From Pilaira anomala (lineage: Eukaryota; Mucoromycota; Mucoromycetes; Mucorales; Mucoraceae), in NCBI GenBank assembly GCA_025716855.1, contig JAIXMQ010000028.1, positions 310,001 through 374,000 on the forward strand: a DNA stretch of 64,000 bases, read 5' to 3'. A program made the translations under genes and the position numbers. Under the pieces are notes generated by a model that saw nothing but the letters and a program-made list of their open reading frames with translations, ran no database searches and was not told the DNA's origin. Each line of letters starts with the position of its first letter. Position 1 is the first letter of the stretch. Positions 1-12,085 of the stretch are shown one piece after another.

Positions 1-2
1 TT

Positions 3-1040
3 CCACCACCCGCTCCACTAAGACAAGCGATCCCAGTACCTCCAGTACCTCCCATGGGCGCTAGGCAAGCTTCCATTCCCCCAGCACCTCCAGTTCCACC
101 TATGGGTGCTAGACAAGCATCTATTCCAGCACCACCACCACCTCCTCCTCCTCCTCCTGTCACATCAAGTCAAAATGATATTCCTCCACCTCCACCAGCG
201 CCTCCATTACCTCCTATGGGCGCTAGACAAACCGCAACACCTCCTTCTCCTCCTCAACAACAACATTATTACGAAGAAGAAGAAGTATCACAACATACCA
301 ATGAAGAAGAGGACGACTTTTTTGATGCTCCGGAAGCACCTGCACCTCCGCCACTTCCTCGTACTACACCTGCTGCTCCTCCAGTTCCTCCAATGCCTTC
401 ACTAAGCAATCGATCTGTTCCTCCACCACCACCTCCACTTCCTAATAGAGACAGAAGAGGACCTCCACCTCCTCCTATGGGCCAAAGACCTTCTGCTAAA
501 TTACCACCACCACCATCTATGGATACTAGTGCTCCTCCTCCACCACCACCTCCCCCACCTCCACCTCCACCTATGAATGGTGGTATTCCACCACCGCCAC
601 CTCCTCCACCCATGAATACTGGTAGTGGTATTCCACCTCCACCACCACCGCCTCCTCCTCCAGGCATGGGAGGCATACCACCACCACCCCCTCCACCACC
701 ACCTATGGGCGGAGCACCACCACCACCTCCTCCCCCTCCTCCAACTACAGCAGGTGGAGCACCTACAACTTCACTTCCAGTACCTTCAGAACCCCGTAAC
801 GCTTTATTAGATGCAATCCGAGGCGCAGGTGGTATCTCAGCACTACGTAGTACACCCGTTGAAGCACGTAAGGACCGTAGTATGCCATTAGCCTCTCCCT
901 CACCAGCGAGTGGTAGTAATTCATCAGGAGGCGGTGGAGATTTAGCGACTAGTTTATTGGCAGCTTTAAATGATCGTAAAAAGGCAATTCAATCTGATAA
1001 TGATTCGGATAGTGATTCGGATAGTGAATGGGATGATTAG
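3..1040 (+). CDS. LAS17: WASP/Las17-type actin nucleation-promoting factor, C-terminal part (5' truncated by window edge)
   Basis: The frame is open from base 3 and shows the C-terminal part of a Wiskott-Aldrich syndrome protein homologue, which activates the Arp2/3 complex at cortical actin patches during endocytosis. Most of it is polyproline (runs of 5-13 Pro, profilin/SH3 ligands) with a repeated PPMGARQ(A/T)xxP spacer near bases 50-235. Near bases 792-850 there is a WH2-like actin-binding segment (RNALLDAIRGAGGISALRST), then a second amphipathic segment (DLATSLLAALNDRKKAI, about 949-1000). The protein ends in an Asp/Ser acidic tail with the penultimate-region Trp (SEWDD) typical of the Arp2/3-binding A motif. 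The WH1 domain would lie upstream of the window. It is convergent with CDC50, 73 bp away. The family call is firm; only the missing N-terminus is untested. Confidence 0.88.
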   Translation, partial: PPPAPLRQAIPVPPVPPMGARQASIPPAPPVPPMGARQASIPAPPPPPPPPPVTSSQNDIPPPPPAPPLPPMGARQTATPPSPPQQQHYYEEEEVSQHTNEEEDDFFDAPEAPAPPPLPRTTPAAPPVPPMPSLSNRSVPPPPPPLPNRDRRGPPPPPMGQRPSAKLPPPPSMDTSAPPPPPPPPPPPPPMNGGIPPPPPPPPMNTGSGIPPPPPPPPPPGMGGIPPPPPPPPPMGGAPPPPPPPPPTTAGGAPTTSLPVPSEPRNALLDAIRGAGGISALRSTPVEARKDRSMPLASPSPASGSNSSGGGGDLATSLLAALNDRKKAIQSDNDSDSDSDSEWDD

Positions 1041-1113
1041 TTAAATTCATATAATAATAATAATAAAAAAAAAAAGATGTAGTTCTTTTGTTAATAATTT
1101 GTTTTATTTATTT

Positions 1114-1446
1114 TTAATTGTCGTGGAGAATTTTTTTGCCTCGTTTGTTGACGGGGAGACCTCCACCGGGTTGATTCCATGATAAGTAGGATGTGTCGCC
1201 GAGTTTTCTATAGAAAAAAAAAATGATTAGGGATTGCATTGAATTTGGGGAAGGTGTTTTTTTTTGTAAATGTGTACCTTGGTTTAATACAGTGACGCAG
1301 TGTGAATACGAGACCGAGAAAAACGGATATACCCCCAATTGCCATATAAGCAATACCCAAGTAAGGGTTGCGACCACCTAATGGAGAAGTTGTAGAAAGT
1401 ACAATCCATTTCTTGCCGTCATAAATAGTTGTATCAAAATCTGCCA

Positions 1447-1498
<52 letters not shown>

Positions 1499-2634
1499 TA
1501 TAATTCTTTTCTTTTAAACAAAAAAGATATTTTACTTAAATCGATAGAGACTCTCCATCTTCCTGTATTTAAGGTATCTTGATCGTTTCTAGCCCAAATC
1601 TTTCTAAAATCAGGTAAGGCAGCGGTATGCATCCAGACCATAAATCTTTCCATGTTGGAAAGATCGGGTGGAGGGTATTGATCAGTATACTTACCACCAG
1701 GGTAACGTGGAGCCCAATTAGGAGGTGGGACAATGGCTGAGGTCTGATAGTTTGTTGGATTGTATTTCTTTTTATCAGTTGGCCAAGCAATACCCGTTCT
1801 TTGAAATGTATATGTTTCTGTAGAATTTAATGAAACCAAGTCGGATGCCGTATCTAATTAAAGTAAGTATTATGAGTTTTCCTTTTTAGCTGTATATATT
1901 TTTACCATTAAACATTGAGTTTGCAATTAATCCACAAGGATAAACAACCAAGTCTTCATCTGTAACTCCCAAAGGGCCACAATTTGTATTCAAAGCTTCA
2001 GTAGAGACAATGCTGCCATCCAATTGAGTAGCATCAAAGTTTTTAATATATTGTCGATGGTTTTGATAAAAGTTGGTTAATCTGTAATACATGAAAATCG
2101 GTCCCTTCATGGTTTCAGGAACAGAAAAATCAATCAAGCAGCGTTTTATCGTTAATTGATTTGGGTTTCCCCAGGTAGGGTCTAAAAACTCGGTCGTATT
2201 TTCATATTGAAAGATGGGTGCTTCTAAACTGCTAACGTCAAAGTCTGTCGAGAATTTAAAGCTGTGTTTGCTGGAATCCATGTAGATGGGAGAAGCGTAT
2301 TCCCCACAAGTTGTGTAATCGAGCATGATCTCATTAACCTATACTTGATAGAATGTTAGTTGTGTGTAGAAGAAGAAAGGGTTTTTTGTCGTTTTTATAC
2401 CTTTCCTGTGGACCAATATAAGAGTCCACCAATAGGTAAGAACATAATACCAATAATAAAAAATGCGGGTAAAACTGTTTTGGGTGTTAACACAGGTTGC
2501 CAAGCTGGTAATCGTTGTTGTCTAAAAGCACCATCTAGGTTAAAAGTCAATGAACAAGTTACTGAATATTTTTTTTTTTTTATATTTTTACCAACAGGTC
2601 TTCGTGATTTTTTAGCTTCGCTTATATCAGACAT
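1114..2634 (-). CDS. CDC50: CDC50/Lem3 family P4-ATPase (lipid flippase) beta subunit
   Basis: Six exons (2634-2592, 2534-2401, 2338-1906, 1853-1536, 1440-1278, 1207-1114) give 394 codons in frame. CDC50/Lem3 proteins are obligate partners of P4-ATPases; they chaperone the flippase out of the ER and support aminophospholipid flipping. Visible: a short cytosolic N-terminus, TM1 at about residues 35-55 ([17 protein letters not shown]), a large lumenal domain with conserved Cys ([30 protein letters not shown]), and the hallmark [15 protein letters not shown] motif leading into TM2 at about 336-357. The start ATG opens a 43-nt exon; the exon 1/2 junction joins RRPV to DGAFRQQ, as expected. The last coding intron but one holds a 44-nt poly-A tract. 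Length is normal for the family. Confidence 0.93.
1450..1493. repeat. A44 homopolymer in a CDC50 intron
   Basis: Forty-four consecutive A residues on the plus strand (poly-U in the pre-mRNA) lie just inside the 3' splice site of the intron between exons 4 and 5, serving as an extreme polypyrimidine tract. Confidence 0.97.
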
Positions 2635-3116
2635 ATGTATATAAAAAAAAAAGAAAAATGCCAAGTAAATAGATGATGTGAAAAAAGAGGAGATAATTTA
2701 AATACATTGAGCTAGTAGTACACATCACGTGTAAAGTAATCTTATCTATCCAAATAAAAAATCTCATGGTTGGTTTAAAAAAAGAGCGTTCATGGATTAT
2801 ATACCATCATAACACTGTCTTAATATATATATTACGGTGCCCTTCAAGGCAAAGTAAAACCCAATTAGGCTTCAAATTGGTTTAGACATTCAAATATTGT
2901 ATATAGCATTTGAATTATTAACTAGAATTATCATGACAGCAAAAGTTGAAAGTTCAAGGAGCTCCTTTTAAAACAATTACATCTCAAGTCGTGCATTTCT
3001 GCAATTATTCATAAAATTGAAACAGTGTGACAAACCATTTCCCCTTTTAAAATTGGCATCATATTATTAAGTGACACATCTTCTTTTCTCTTTTCTATTT
3101 TTTTTAGTAAATAAAA

Positions 3117-4582
3117 ATGGAAATAATATATAAAATCAGTGGTAAGTAAACTTAACACGTAAAAACCTAAGCTATGATCCTAATACTTTTTTATTAGATT
3201 TTCCAGATCCCGGTGACCGTGATCTATACAACGGAATACAAGAAATAAACAAGAACAACTATTCAAGTGCTTTAAAATATTTTGAAAAAGCATCAAATTA
3301 CAAAAACGAATACGCGTTACTCTTTTTATCTATTCTTAATTTTACCGGATTTGGTTTGAAGAAAAGAAATCTAGCGAAGGCTATTGAATTACTTAAAAAT
3401 GTTGCATCAAATTGGAATAATCCCGTGGCAGAGTACATCTTGGCAGATATATATTGTGAAGGAGATGAGGGTATATCACCAAACTTCGCTTATGGTATCC
3501 ATTGGTTAAAGCTTTCAGGTGATAAAGGCTGGGCTGATTCTAACCTAAGTTTAGGTAATCATTATAGTTGTGGTGAACATATTCAGAAAGATCATAAAAA
3601 AGCGATAGCCTGCTTTGAAAAAGTTGCCAAAATTGAGAAGAACGCTACATCGATTTTTGAACCACCAGTCTATCTATTTGGAAATAAAAATCTCGAGTTG
3701 GATTTCAGTTTTGTAACTCCAGATATTATTGCACAAATAGATAAGAGACTTAAATCTGCGTTGGTGTCACCAGTTAGATGGATGCAAATTCTAAAACATT
3801 CTAATGATCCATTATTCGTTGAGATCCACCTTATAGTTTTTTGGACTCAATTAACCAACATGAAATCAAATAGTATTGCTCTAGCTCAATTTTGTTTGGC
3901 ATTTATGTATGCTCCTAATGAGAATAATTTACACAAAGACGATAAAAAAACTATATACTGGGCAAAAAAGGCGGCTGGTTACGGAAACGCACCTGCATGT
4001 AAGTTGGTAGCGGGGTGTTATGAAAATAGTATAGGCGTAGATCAAGATTATAAAGAATCAATAAAATGGCATAAAAAGACCCTAATCTTGGAACAATATA
4101 GTGAATCCGTCCATCATATTGGTAAACTTTATTTTTTCGGAAAAGGTGTTAAAAAAGACCATAAAGAAGCACTTCGTTATTTCAAGTTAATGCTTGATTA
4201 CAATGATCAGCATGCGGAGTCATTTTATCATATGGGCAAAGTATTTGAAGCCGGAGAAGACGGTGCTCCTTTTAGTTACAAACAAGCACTTGAATGTTAC
4301 CATAAAGCGTTTGACCTTAATTTTCCTACAGCAGGCTGCGCTATTGGATTTCTTTATCATCTCGGATTAGGTGTAAAAAAGGATATGGCAAAAGCATATG
4401 AATGGTTTATAAAAACATCGTTATTGGATTGTGCAGCTGGACATTACATGCTTGGTTTTTACTATTGGAAAGGACATCACGTTAAAAAAGATATTAAAAA
4501 AGCATTGGAACTTTTTCTGCGTTCCCATGAGGGTGGATATGAAAGAGCTACAATGACGATAGTAGAGATTATGTGTTTGTAA
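3117..4582 (+). CDS. Sel1-like repeat protein
   Basis: Two exons (3117-3141 and 3198-4582; 469 aa). The short first exon MEIIYKIS joins to DFPDPGDRDLYNGIQEINKN across a 56-nt GTAAGT...TTAG intron; an upstream stop and the good junction decide this start. Almost the whole protein consists of Sel1-like (SLR, TPR-related) helical repeats of about 36 residues with the consensus A..yLg.ly..G.gv.kD..kAl.yf; examples are near residues 85-110, 255-290, 290-325, 375-410 and 410-445. SLR proteins are adaptor scaffolds; in fungi they include chitin-synthase activators and ER-degradation factors. No signal peptide or membrane segment is seen, so it is probably cytosolic. The precise partner is unknown. 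It differs from the Chs4-like SLR protein at 19.5 kb in lacking a Ser/Thr-rich N-terminus. Confidence 0.8.
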
Positions 4583-5205
4583 ATATTTTGTGAAAAAGAT
4601 ACAAATATTTATCTTTCATGTTAAGTAAAAAAAACATGTATCTATCCTATTCTTTTTTTTCAGTTATTCTAAAAGGGAAAATAAACTCCGTATAATATGA
4701 TGAATTACCTAAAAAGAGCCAAGAAACATTAAAAAGAGATCCTCAAAAAACCATCATCACTATATTATTTTTAAAAATAAAGTCGTTGCTAGGATACATA
4801 TATACAGAGGATACAAAATTTTCAAGTAAGCTTGTAGTACAGTGCTAATTAATTTCAACGTATAAAAAATCATGACAGATTTAATACCAATGGAAGATCC
4901 GCAGCCTCTACCCATTTTGCATTAATGATTCTAGAAATGTCATACAATAACCTGATAAAGTGGCAAATACAGGTAATAGTGATACTGATGTAGTAGATTA
5001 TGAACCGTTTTATTTGCTTGAAAACAAAGAGTTTGCATTAAAACACTATATTAATCAGTCTGGTCTGATTTACCCTATTGGATACTTTTTTGATTCCGAA
5101 TTAAAACTCTCTTTTGACCTCTTTTTTATTAGAAAGAAAAATATATTTGCCATGATTGTTAAGAATCACCAACGAACGGATAAAGTGGATTGTAGTAGCT
5201 GTTAG
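4583..5205. other. Intergenic, with a small open stretch of unknown status
   Basis: No supported gene. A plus-strand reading frame from about 4951 to 5205 is open for 80-odd codons but has no ATG start and no recognisable domain. A short ATG frame at 4872 ends after 17 codons. I could not connect them with convincing splice sites. It may be a decayed gene end. Confidence 0.5.
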
Positions 5206-5508
5206 TTAATTAGAACCAGAATCTGGACCAGATAAACTATTCGATATTCCCATATTACTGGATACTGAGCCTTCATTTTTACCTGGAGTGAATGTATTAA
5301 ATGATTCGTCTCTAGAAATGGTAGTGTCACCACTGTCTTGTATTAGCTGCGAACGTCTTTCTGGGATTACTAACTACTTTTTTATTTTCGATTGTAGTAT
5401 ATATTCATTAGATAAAGTACGACCGACTGGTATATTTTCAGAAGCAATTAAGAAAGCCATAAATAATAAGCTTGCAATAGACAAAGTTACAAAAATATTA
5501 GTATGCAT
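5206..5508 (-). CDS. Candidate small secreted protein (one 51-nt intron)
   Basis: From the ATG at 5508 the minus strand encodes a strong signal peptide (MHTNIFVTLSIASLLFMAFL then IASENIPVG) followed by a polar Ser/Gly/Asp-rich tail ending in SLSGPDSGSN. The frame has one TAG at codon 45. A GTACTT...TTAG intron of 51 nt that contains this TAG and a branch-like TACTA would remove it and keep the frame, giving about 83 aa (join PVG-LIPERRSQ). Without the intron the gene is interrupted. No family recognised. The mature peptide has no Cys, so it is not a classic Cys-rich effector. Confidence is limited because the intron is inferred and the protein is short. Confidence 0.4.
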
Positions 5509-7481
5509 AATGTATTGTGTTTTAAAAAACTATCGAGATAAATAACATTTCTACGACTATATTCATATGAAAAAAAAATGTATTTAAGGGGGAAATGATA
5601 CTTATGTAAATAAAAATAGCCTTCTGTAGATCATTCGAAAGCGGATATTCATATCAGACGAATGTTCGCATTTAGTAAATTCTTATGTAAAGAATTTTTC
5701 AGGTGAGTCAAACGTAAGCAAGGGTGAGTTTCACGGTTTTCAGGTGATATATATCAATTAAGCATCTGATGGAATTCCATTTATCTCATAAAACAAGTCT
5801 TCTTACTGTAGTTACATATATACTTTTTGTTATCAATTTATGTAATTAATTAAATAGACAGCGAACTGTATATGCGTTATTACGACAATTTTATCGCACT
5901 TAAAGAAGTCTCTTTTCTTTTTTAAGCATAAAATTAAATTATCAATTTGTTTATAGCGAGATAACTATAAAAAAAAATTGTTTTTTTTTTCTTTAACACT
6001 TCCATACTTAGATTTATTATAAAGATATAATCAGAACTTTTTTGATGTACAAAAAATTAAGGGCTTTTCCTTCACATTTTAATTCATTTTTTAGAAAGAA
6101 AAAAAAAATGTTACTATTGATTTTGGAGACACAGGTTTATAGTTTGGTAATCAAAAACCAAAACATGTATATACATATACATGGTAGTTCTCAGTTTATC
6201 TGATAGTATGTATAGTGAATTACAGAGAATATCCTTACGGTATAAAAGCTTCAATTTTTGAAATGTTTTTGAAAGGGATAGGTAACCTCTGAACAGCATA
6301 AAAGTATGATGATGCTCAGAAGCTATAATTTTTGAACTAGAATATGTGTTTTTTACTGATAGTATATCTGCTATTGAAGTTACATTCGGAAGTATACTAA
6401 TTACACTTGCTTCTTGTTAACTCGGTGGAGTGATAGTAGTAACTAGGAGGAGTTAAAAGAGGAAAGTAATAAAAAAATTATTACAAAATGTTTGTTCGTT
6501 TTATGCTTATCAGCAGTGATGTTTGCGATAAAAAGCAATGTTGTAACAACTTTTATATCGAGCGACCACGCAAATACTTTTAGAAATTTTCAATTCGAGT
6601 ATTTTCTTATTATAATATAAAGAAAAGCTTAAAATAGAATTACTAAATACGAGTTGAACAATGCTGACAACACTTTTATGATAAAGTTGTTAAATCTTAT
6701 TTTTAAGAGTGATTAATAAAAAAAAATACATGGCCTAAAATAATTATTTATGTATGCAATTTATTAAAGAAAAAAATATAATAAATATACAAAAAAAAAA
6801 GGAGGCTTGTTTTTTCTTATATATTTACTTTTTTTTTTATACATTAATACTGTCAATGGTAAGCCTATACATATTTTATATTAGCCCGTCATTGCTGAAT
6901 TTTTTTTTTAAAAAAAAAATCACGGTCGCACAAAATTTGACATGTATTTTATGCTTTTGTAAGTCCAAGATGAAACTTTAACTCCGATAAAAATTGCCCA
7001 CGTACGGAGGGGGCGCTAGTAACATCTTATTTACCGTGAGTAAAAAAAAAAGCTGTGACCATAATCCACGTGAGCTATGCCAGTCAAAAAGCTTGCTATC
7101 TACTGCGCACGTTTTATATCAAAAAAATGAGTTGATAGATTATTATAAACAAATATTACGCATGTATTTCCTGTGTACCATACTTGCCAAAAAAAAAAAA
7201 AAGCAATTTTGTTCTAGCAACTTGTCATTTACTCTTTATAAAATAGTCATCTGCTATCATTTACAATTTAGATTCAATTAAAATCATAATGCATACATGT
7301 ATGAAAGATACTATTAAGAAAACTCTTATAATAGATAGTATTTTTCTGACTCATTACACGTGATCGTGGCAAAAAGTAAAGCAAGCCGTGAAAAAAAAAA
7401 CATAAATACCCTGTTTGATAAAAATATGTATTTTCTTTTTCGTTTTTTTTTTCTTTTCAATAAAACTTTTTTATCTTGAAG
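5509..7481. other. Gene-free AT-rich stretch
   Basis: About 2 kb with scattered A/T homopolymers and only short frames lacking start codons or family resemblance. The last 60 bp are the pyrimidine-rich leader of the phenylalanine hydroxylase gene. I see no RNA gene. Confidence 0.6.
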
Positions 7482-9059
7482 ATGTCTCCTGCTAATACTA
7501 ACCAAGCCTTGAAAACTACTTTGTGTTTCTCTATCCATGATAAAGTTGGTGGACTCGAACATTGCTTAGCTGCTATTAAAGCAATGGATATTTCTCTTAC
7601 TCGTATTGAATCGTAAGTAACAACAAGAAATAAAAAAAAAAGATAAGCAGTTTCTAATACAATAGTATATAGTCGTCCTAGTATTACAAAGGAATGGGAT
7701 TATGATTTCTTTGTTGATTTCGATGCCAACGATGCTGCTCAAGTGACTAGAGTAATTGAGGGACTTCGTAAGCATACTAATGATGTACGTGTGATTGGCT
7801 CTGATTCAAAGGGTGGTAAAGTCTTTTTTTTTATTTTATCTTTTGTTATTATGCAACAAAAGCTAATACCGTGAGATTTTTTTTTTTTTTTTTAAATCAG
7901 ATAATGTCCCATGGTTCCCACGCAAATTGACAGATTTGGATACTTTTGCAGAAAAAGTCATGGAAATGGGTGAAGAACTCAGTAAGTTTTGGTGTATTTT
8001 TCCCACGGGTACATAATGAAAAAAAAAAATAGTAAAACTCTATATTTGTTAGGTTCCGATCATCCTGGAGCTCATGATCCTGTGTACCGTGCTAGACGTT
8101 CTGAGATTACTCGTATTGCAAAGACGTATCGTACTGGACAAGCAGTACCTGAGATTGAGTATACCGATGAAGAAAACGAGACCTGGGGAAAGGTCTATCG
8201 TGGTTTAACAGCCATGTACCCTACTCATGCTTGTCGTGAACATCAATATGTCTTACCTTTACTTGAACAAAATTGTGGATACAGTGATAAAAAGATTCCT
8301 CAAATTGAACAAATCTCTCGTTTCTTGAAAGATTGTACAGGTTTCACGATTCGTCCTGTCATGGGTCTTTTATCCAGTCGTGATTTCTTGAATTCTTTTG
8401 CGTTCCGTATCTTTTATTCTACACAATATATTCGTCATTCTTCTAAACCCTTCTATACCCCTGAGCCTGATGTCTGTCACGAATTGTTAGGTCATGTCCC
8501 CTTGGTAAGATTAGGAATTAAAAAGAGTTTTTTTTTTTTTTACCGAATTTTAAACAAAATATTTTATATTTCTTTTTAGTTTGCTGATCCAGATTTTGCT
8601 GATTTTTCACAAGAAATTGGTTTAGCGTCTTTAGGTGCTTCAGATGAAGATATTGCAAAATTAGCTACCATCTTTTGGTTCACAATTGAATTTGGTCTTT
8701 GTCGACAAGATGGTGAAGTGAAAGCATTTGGTGCCGGATTACTGAGCTCATTTGGTGAACTTGAATACTGCTTATCAGATAAACCCGAATTAAGACCATT
8801 TGAACCACTCAAGACTGCACTTCAAAAGTATCCTATTACTGAATTTCAACCGGTCTATTTCGTGGCTGAGTCCTTCAAAGATGCACAAGAAAAGGTTCGT
8901 GATTTCGCTGCCAACATGAATCGTCCTTTCTCTGTACGTTATAATGCTCTGACGCAATCTGTTGAGGTGCTGGATAATAAGGAAAAAGTATTACGTTTCG
9001 CAAAGAGCATCCGTGATGATATGAAGACACTTACTACAGTTTTAGAAACACTTTCATAA
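7482..9059 (+). CDS. PAH: Phenylalanine 4-hydroxylase (tetrahydropterin-dependent aromatic amino acid hydroxylase)
   Basis: Five exons (7482-7612, 7673-7815, 7901-7981, 8053-8504, 8580-9059) give 428 aa. Converts Phe to Tyr with O2 and a tetrahydropterin cofactor, at the head of Phe catabolism; cytosolic. Residues about 10-90 form an ACT regulatory domain ([18 protein letters not shown]). The catalytic domain follows: [23 protein letters not shown], and the non-heme iron triad His261 and His266 in [13 protein letters not shown] plus Glu306 in [10 protein letters not shown]. The spacing of 40 residues from the second His to Glu equals that between human PAH His290 and Glu330. The C-terminus keeps a short tetramerisation helix ([17 protein letters not shown]). 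All catalytic residues are intact, so an active enzyme is expected. This enzyme is absent from most Dikarya but known in early-diverging fungi. Substrate choice (Phe versus Tyr/Trp) is inferred from overall similarity. Confidence 0.94.
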
Positions 9060-9173
9060 ATAAAAAATCAGACTTTTTATATATGTATATATGTATATGT
9101 ATTATATGTATATGATTTATTTTGGTATACAGAGAGAGATAGAGAGAGATAGATAGATATATATATATATGTT

Positions 9174-10427
9174 TTAATCATGTCTAAGGTTGGTGGTAGT
9201 TGTTCTATTTTTTCTTTGCTCAATCTTTAAGTTTTCTATGATATCATTGTTTACAATCATCGTTGTGAGTGAGCTAGCGGAGACTCCACCAGCCGAAGTA
9301 GGATCAAGCGAGCCAGCGGAAGGAGATGGAACCATGGTCATACCCGATTCTTTTTTAGGTACTTGATCCGACATCTTGGTCTTACCATTGCGTCTTTTCT
9401 TGTACCCAGTGCAACCACAATATCCGTACCACCAACACACAAAGATACTACCACCACAAATGAAAAGAAAAACGACTACGCATACAGGAATCACAATCTG
9501 TAAGTGATGTTTTACCCATCTTAAACTTTCATTTGTTCTGTCTTGTTTACATGTACCTGAAAAGCAACGACCTCCTTCTCCGCATGGTGTACCATCAATG
9601 AAATTACCACTAAATAATAAACATTGACCACTAGGTTTATTACATAACATTTTACATTCGTCATGATTACTCTTACAGGACTGAGTAATGTTCATAACAT
9701 AACCTCTTGATAAACATTGTGCGTCTCTTGAAGTACATTGTCCTGAAGCACATTGTTTTCCTGATTCACAACTAATACCGTCTTCTAAATACACGTCATT
9801 TGGACAGGTTGCGGAGAGACCCGTACAAAATTCTGAAATATCACAGGGTGTAGCGGCTGGTCGACACATGTGAGTGCTTGGTCGAATTTGACATTGATCA
9901 CAACAAGTGTCATTGAAGTCACTTTGTTGATAAAATTTGTTAGTATGAAGCAATAAATTTTTTTTTTTTTAAAAAAAAAAAATTTAAAATACTTTACTCG
10001 CATACGGCATTTGGTTTGAGTTTACATGTGGATGCGTCGCAACATGTAGTATCTAATCCACCTGTATCACATTCTTCTCCAGGCTCCTTAATACCGTTAC
10101 CACATACGTTAAGTTGATAAATCGATTTGGCGTGCTCTAGCGGATCTGATAAACAATGTCCTGTGGCAGGAAAAGAAGAACATATGGTATGTATTGAACA
10201 AGGACTGAAATGTTCAGCTGTTGCGTTACTGATTGGACTCATCAAGTATCCTTCACTTGGACAACTATCTGAGCTGCTTGGACAACATTGACAGTTTTCA
10301 CCTACACAGGGACATGAGTCGGTTGTACAATCGTGAATTGCGCCAAAGCCATGACCTATCTCATGAGCCACTACTTTCCATTCATCACGCGCTATAATAT
10401 TTTGATGTCAATACAAAAAAAAAATTG

Positions 10428-10463
<36 letters not shown>

Positions 10464-11958
10464 TACTAATAGCAGAGACACCTGCACCAGATACGTATTG
10501 TTGTTTTCCATCTTTTGATTTTTGGGTAGTAGCATTTGTATTACACAACTGTTTTAACCAAGCTAAGCCTACTTCGACACCTGTACTAAAAAAAAAAAAA
10601 GCGTGTGAGCATGAGAAGTGCCACATTTGAAGAAAATAAACAAATAATCAACTTACGGACAGTTGGTCATCAAGTGCCATAAACCAGCACCATCATGTTT
10701 CATAGAAGACCGCCATAAACTAAAATCAGAGAGACGATCGACAAGAGAATAATTCGCATCACAAGCACGGTTCCAAGACCGGTTTGAATTAATTTGAGTA
10801 GGACAAGTTGGATCCATCATGGTGATATTGATCAGACCTAAGGCAATATTAAAAGTTTCTTCGAATATAGCAGAGGCCATATTGAAATTATTAATGATTT
10901 GAACTCTTGCTGCATCTTTTGATTTATAATATTGAACATAAGTGCAATCAGCAGCTTTTTTTTTTATACATATATAAAAGTATTAAAAATGATTTATTTG
11001 TTTTTTTTTTATTAACCTTTTTTTTTTTTTTTTTTTACCTGCTCCCATATAATTTACTAAAATAAGTGTTAATTTTAACTTTTTTTTTTTTTTTTTTTTT
11101 AAAGGAGCTTATAGCTAAGTCGATGATGAAAACTTACTCTTTTTGGTGATAGGACAGCCTTGTTCGAATCGTTTACTTAATAAACCTCCTGTTAAAAGTT
11201 CTTTTGATGGTATCATCATATTGTTGTCAAATCCACATTGTTGTTGCATTGTTGTTGTATCTCTTTTTTCTAATCCATCTTCTTTATAGATCACCATCTT
11301 TGCTGATTGGTATATGATTGGATCTTCTGTTCTTTTCACAAGTTCGTATTGATCCTTTGTCTTAATATGATATAAATCTTTTTCAACTCGAAACGCTCCT
11401 TCCATAACAGGTTCTCCATGTCTATATATATATATATATAAGGTAAATAAATAACAATAAAAAAAAACAACGATTACAAATATATACTCACAGGTACCGA
11501 ATGATCACTCTAACCCAGCCTCCTTCTAATCCTACAGACGACTGCACGTGGCCTTTATAAGCACCTATGAAGCCAGTCGATAAATGACGATGATATTCTG
11601 CCGTAGGATGAAATAAATCGAGATTTGGTTCCAGATTCAATCGAAATGTTGTATTGTATGCTTTTACATTTAATAATAAATGATCGTCGTATTGGATGTG
11701 GTTAGGTAGTACAGCAGAAATAGCAGGAGATGAATGTCGCTTTTGATAAAATAAATTGGATCTCGGTAAAATTTCATAGTTTAAACTTAGTAAAGGTTCA
11801 ACATAAGAAACTGGTTGTTCTAAACCTATATAAAGAAACTTTATGTTAGTTCATGTCGTGAAAGCTCATGTCGAAAAAAAAAAGTCTTTTTTTTTTGTTG
11901 TACTTAGGCACGTAGGTAACACAGTTGCTAGGCAGAGAATTTGTAACCATGGATACAT
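9174..11958 (-). CDS. ADAM-family transmembrane metalloprotease (reprolysin + disintegrin)
   Basis: Eight exons (11958-11904, 11825-11492, 11421-11138, 11056-11039, 10954-10657, 10585-10467, 10391-9998, 9921-9174) give 749 aa. Order: signal peptide ([19 protein letters not shown]), prodomain, reprolysin domain with zinc site [12 protein letters not shown] (His379, Glu380, His383, His389), disintegrin domain ([16 protein letters not shown] to [12 protein letters not shown]), Cys-rich region, one TM segment at about 641-666, and a basic-then-Ser-rich cytosolic tail of about 80 residues. The zinc site is complete, so an active sheddase of cell-surface proteins is expected. ADAM proteases are typical of animals but are also known in fungi. 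Exon 4 is only 18 nt. The start is set by the signal peptide: exon 1 has a perfect GTAC donor, and the join CLS-LEQPVSY keeps frame. Confidence 0.92.
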
Positions 11959-12035
11959 ACTTAAAAAAAAAAAAAAAAAAAAAAGGAAGAGAAGAAGAGA
12001 GAAAGACGAAAAAAAAAGGGGGAGTTTGTTAATCT

Positions 12036-12085
<50 letters not shown>

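Noticed and set aside
269..676. Minus-strand Gly-rich frame opposite the WASP gene
   Set aside because: It is the antisense shadow of polyproline codons (CCN read as NGG) and has no independent support.
5340..5400. Programmed UAG readthrough in the secreted peptide
   Set aside because: A 51-nt GT-AG intron spanning the codon is simpler, and the bases after UAG do not form a known readthrough context.
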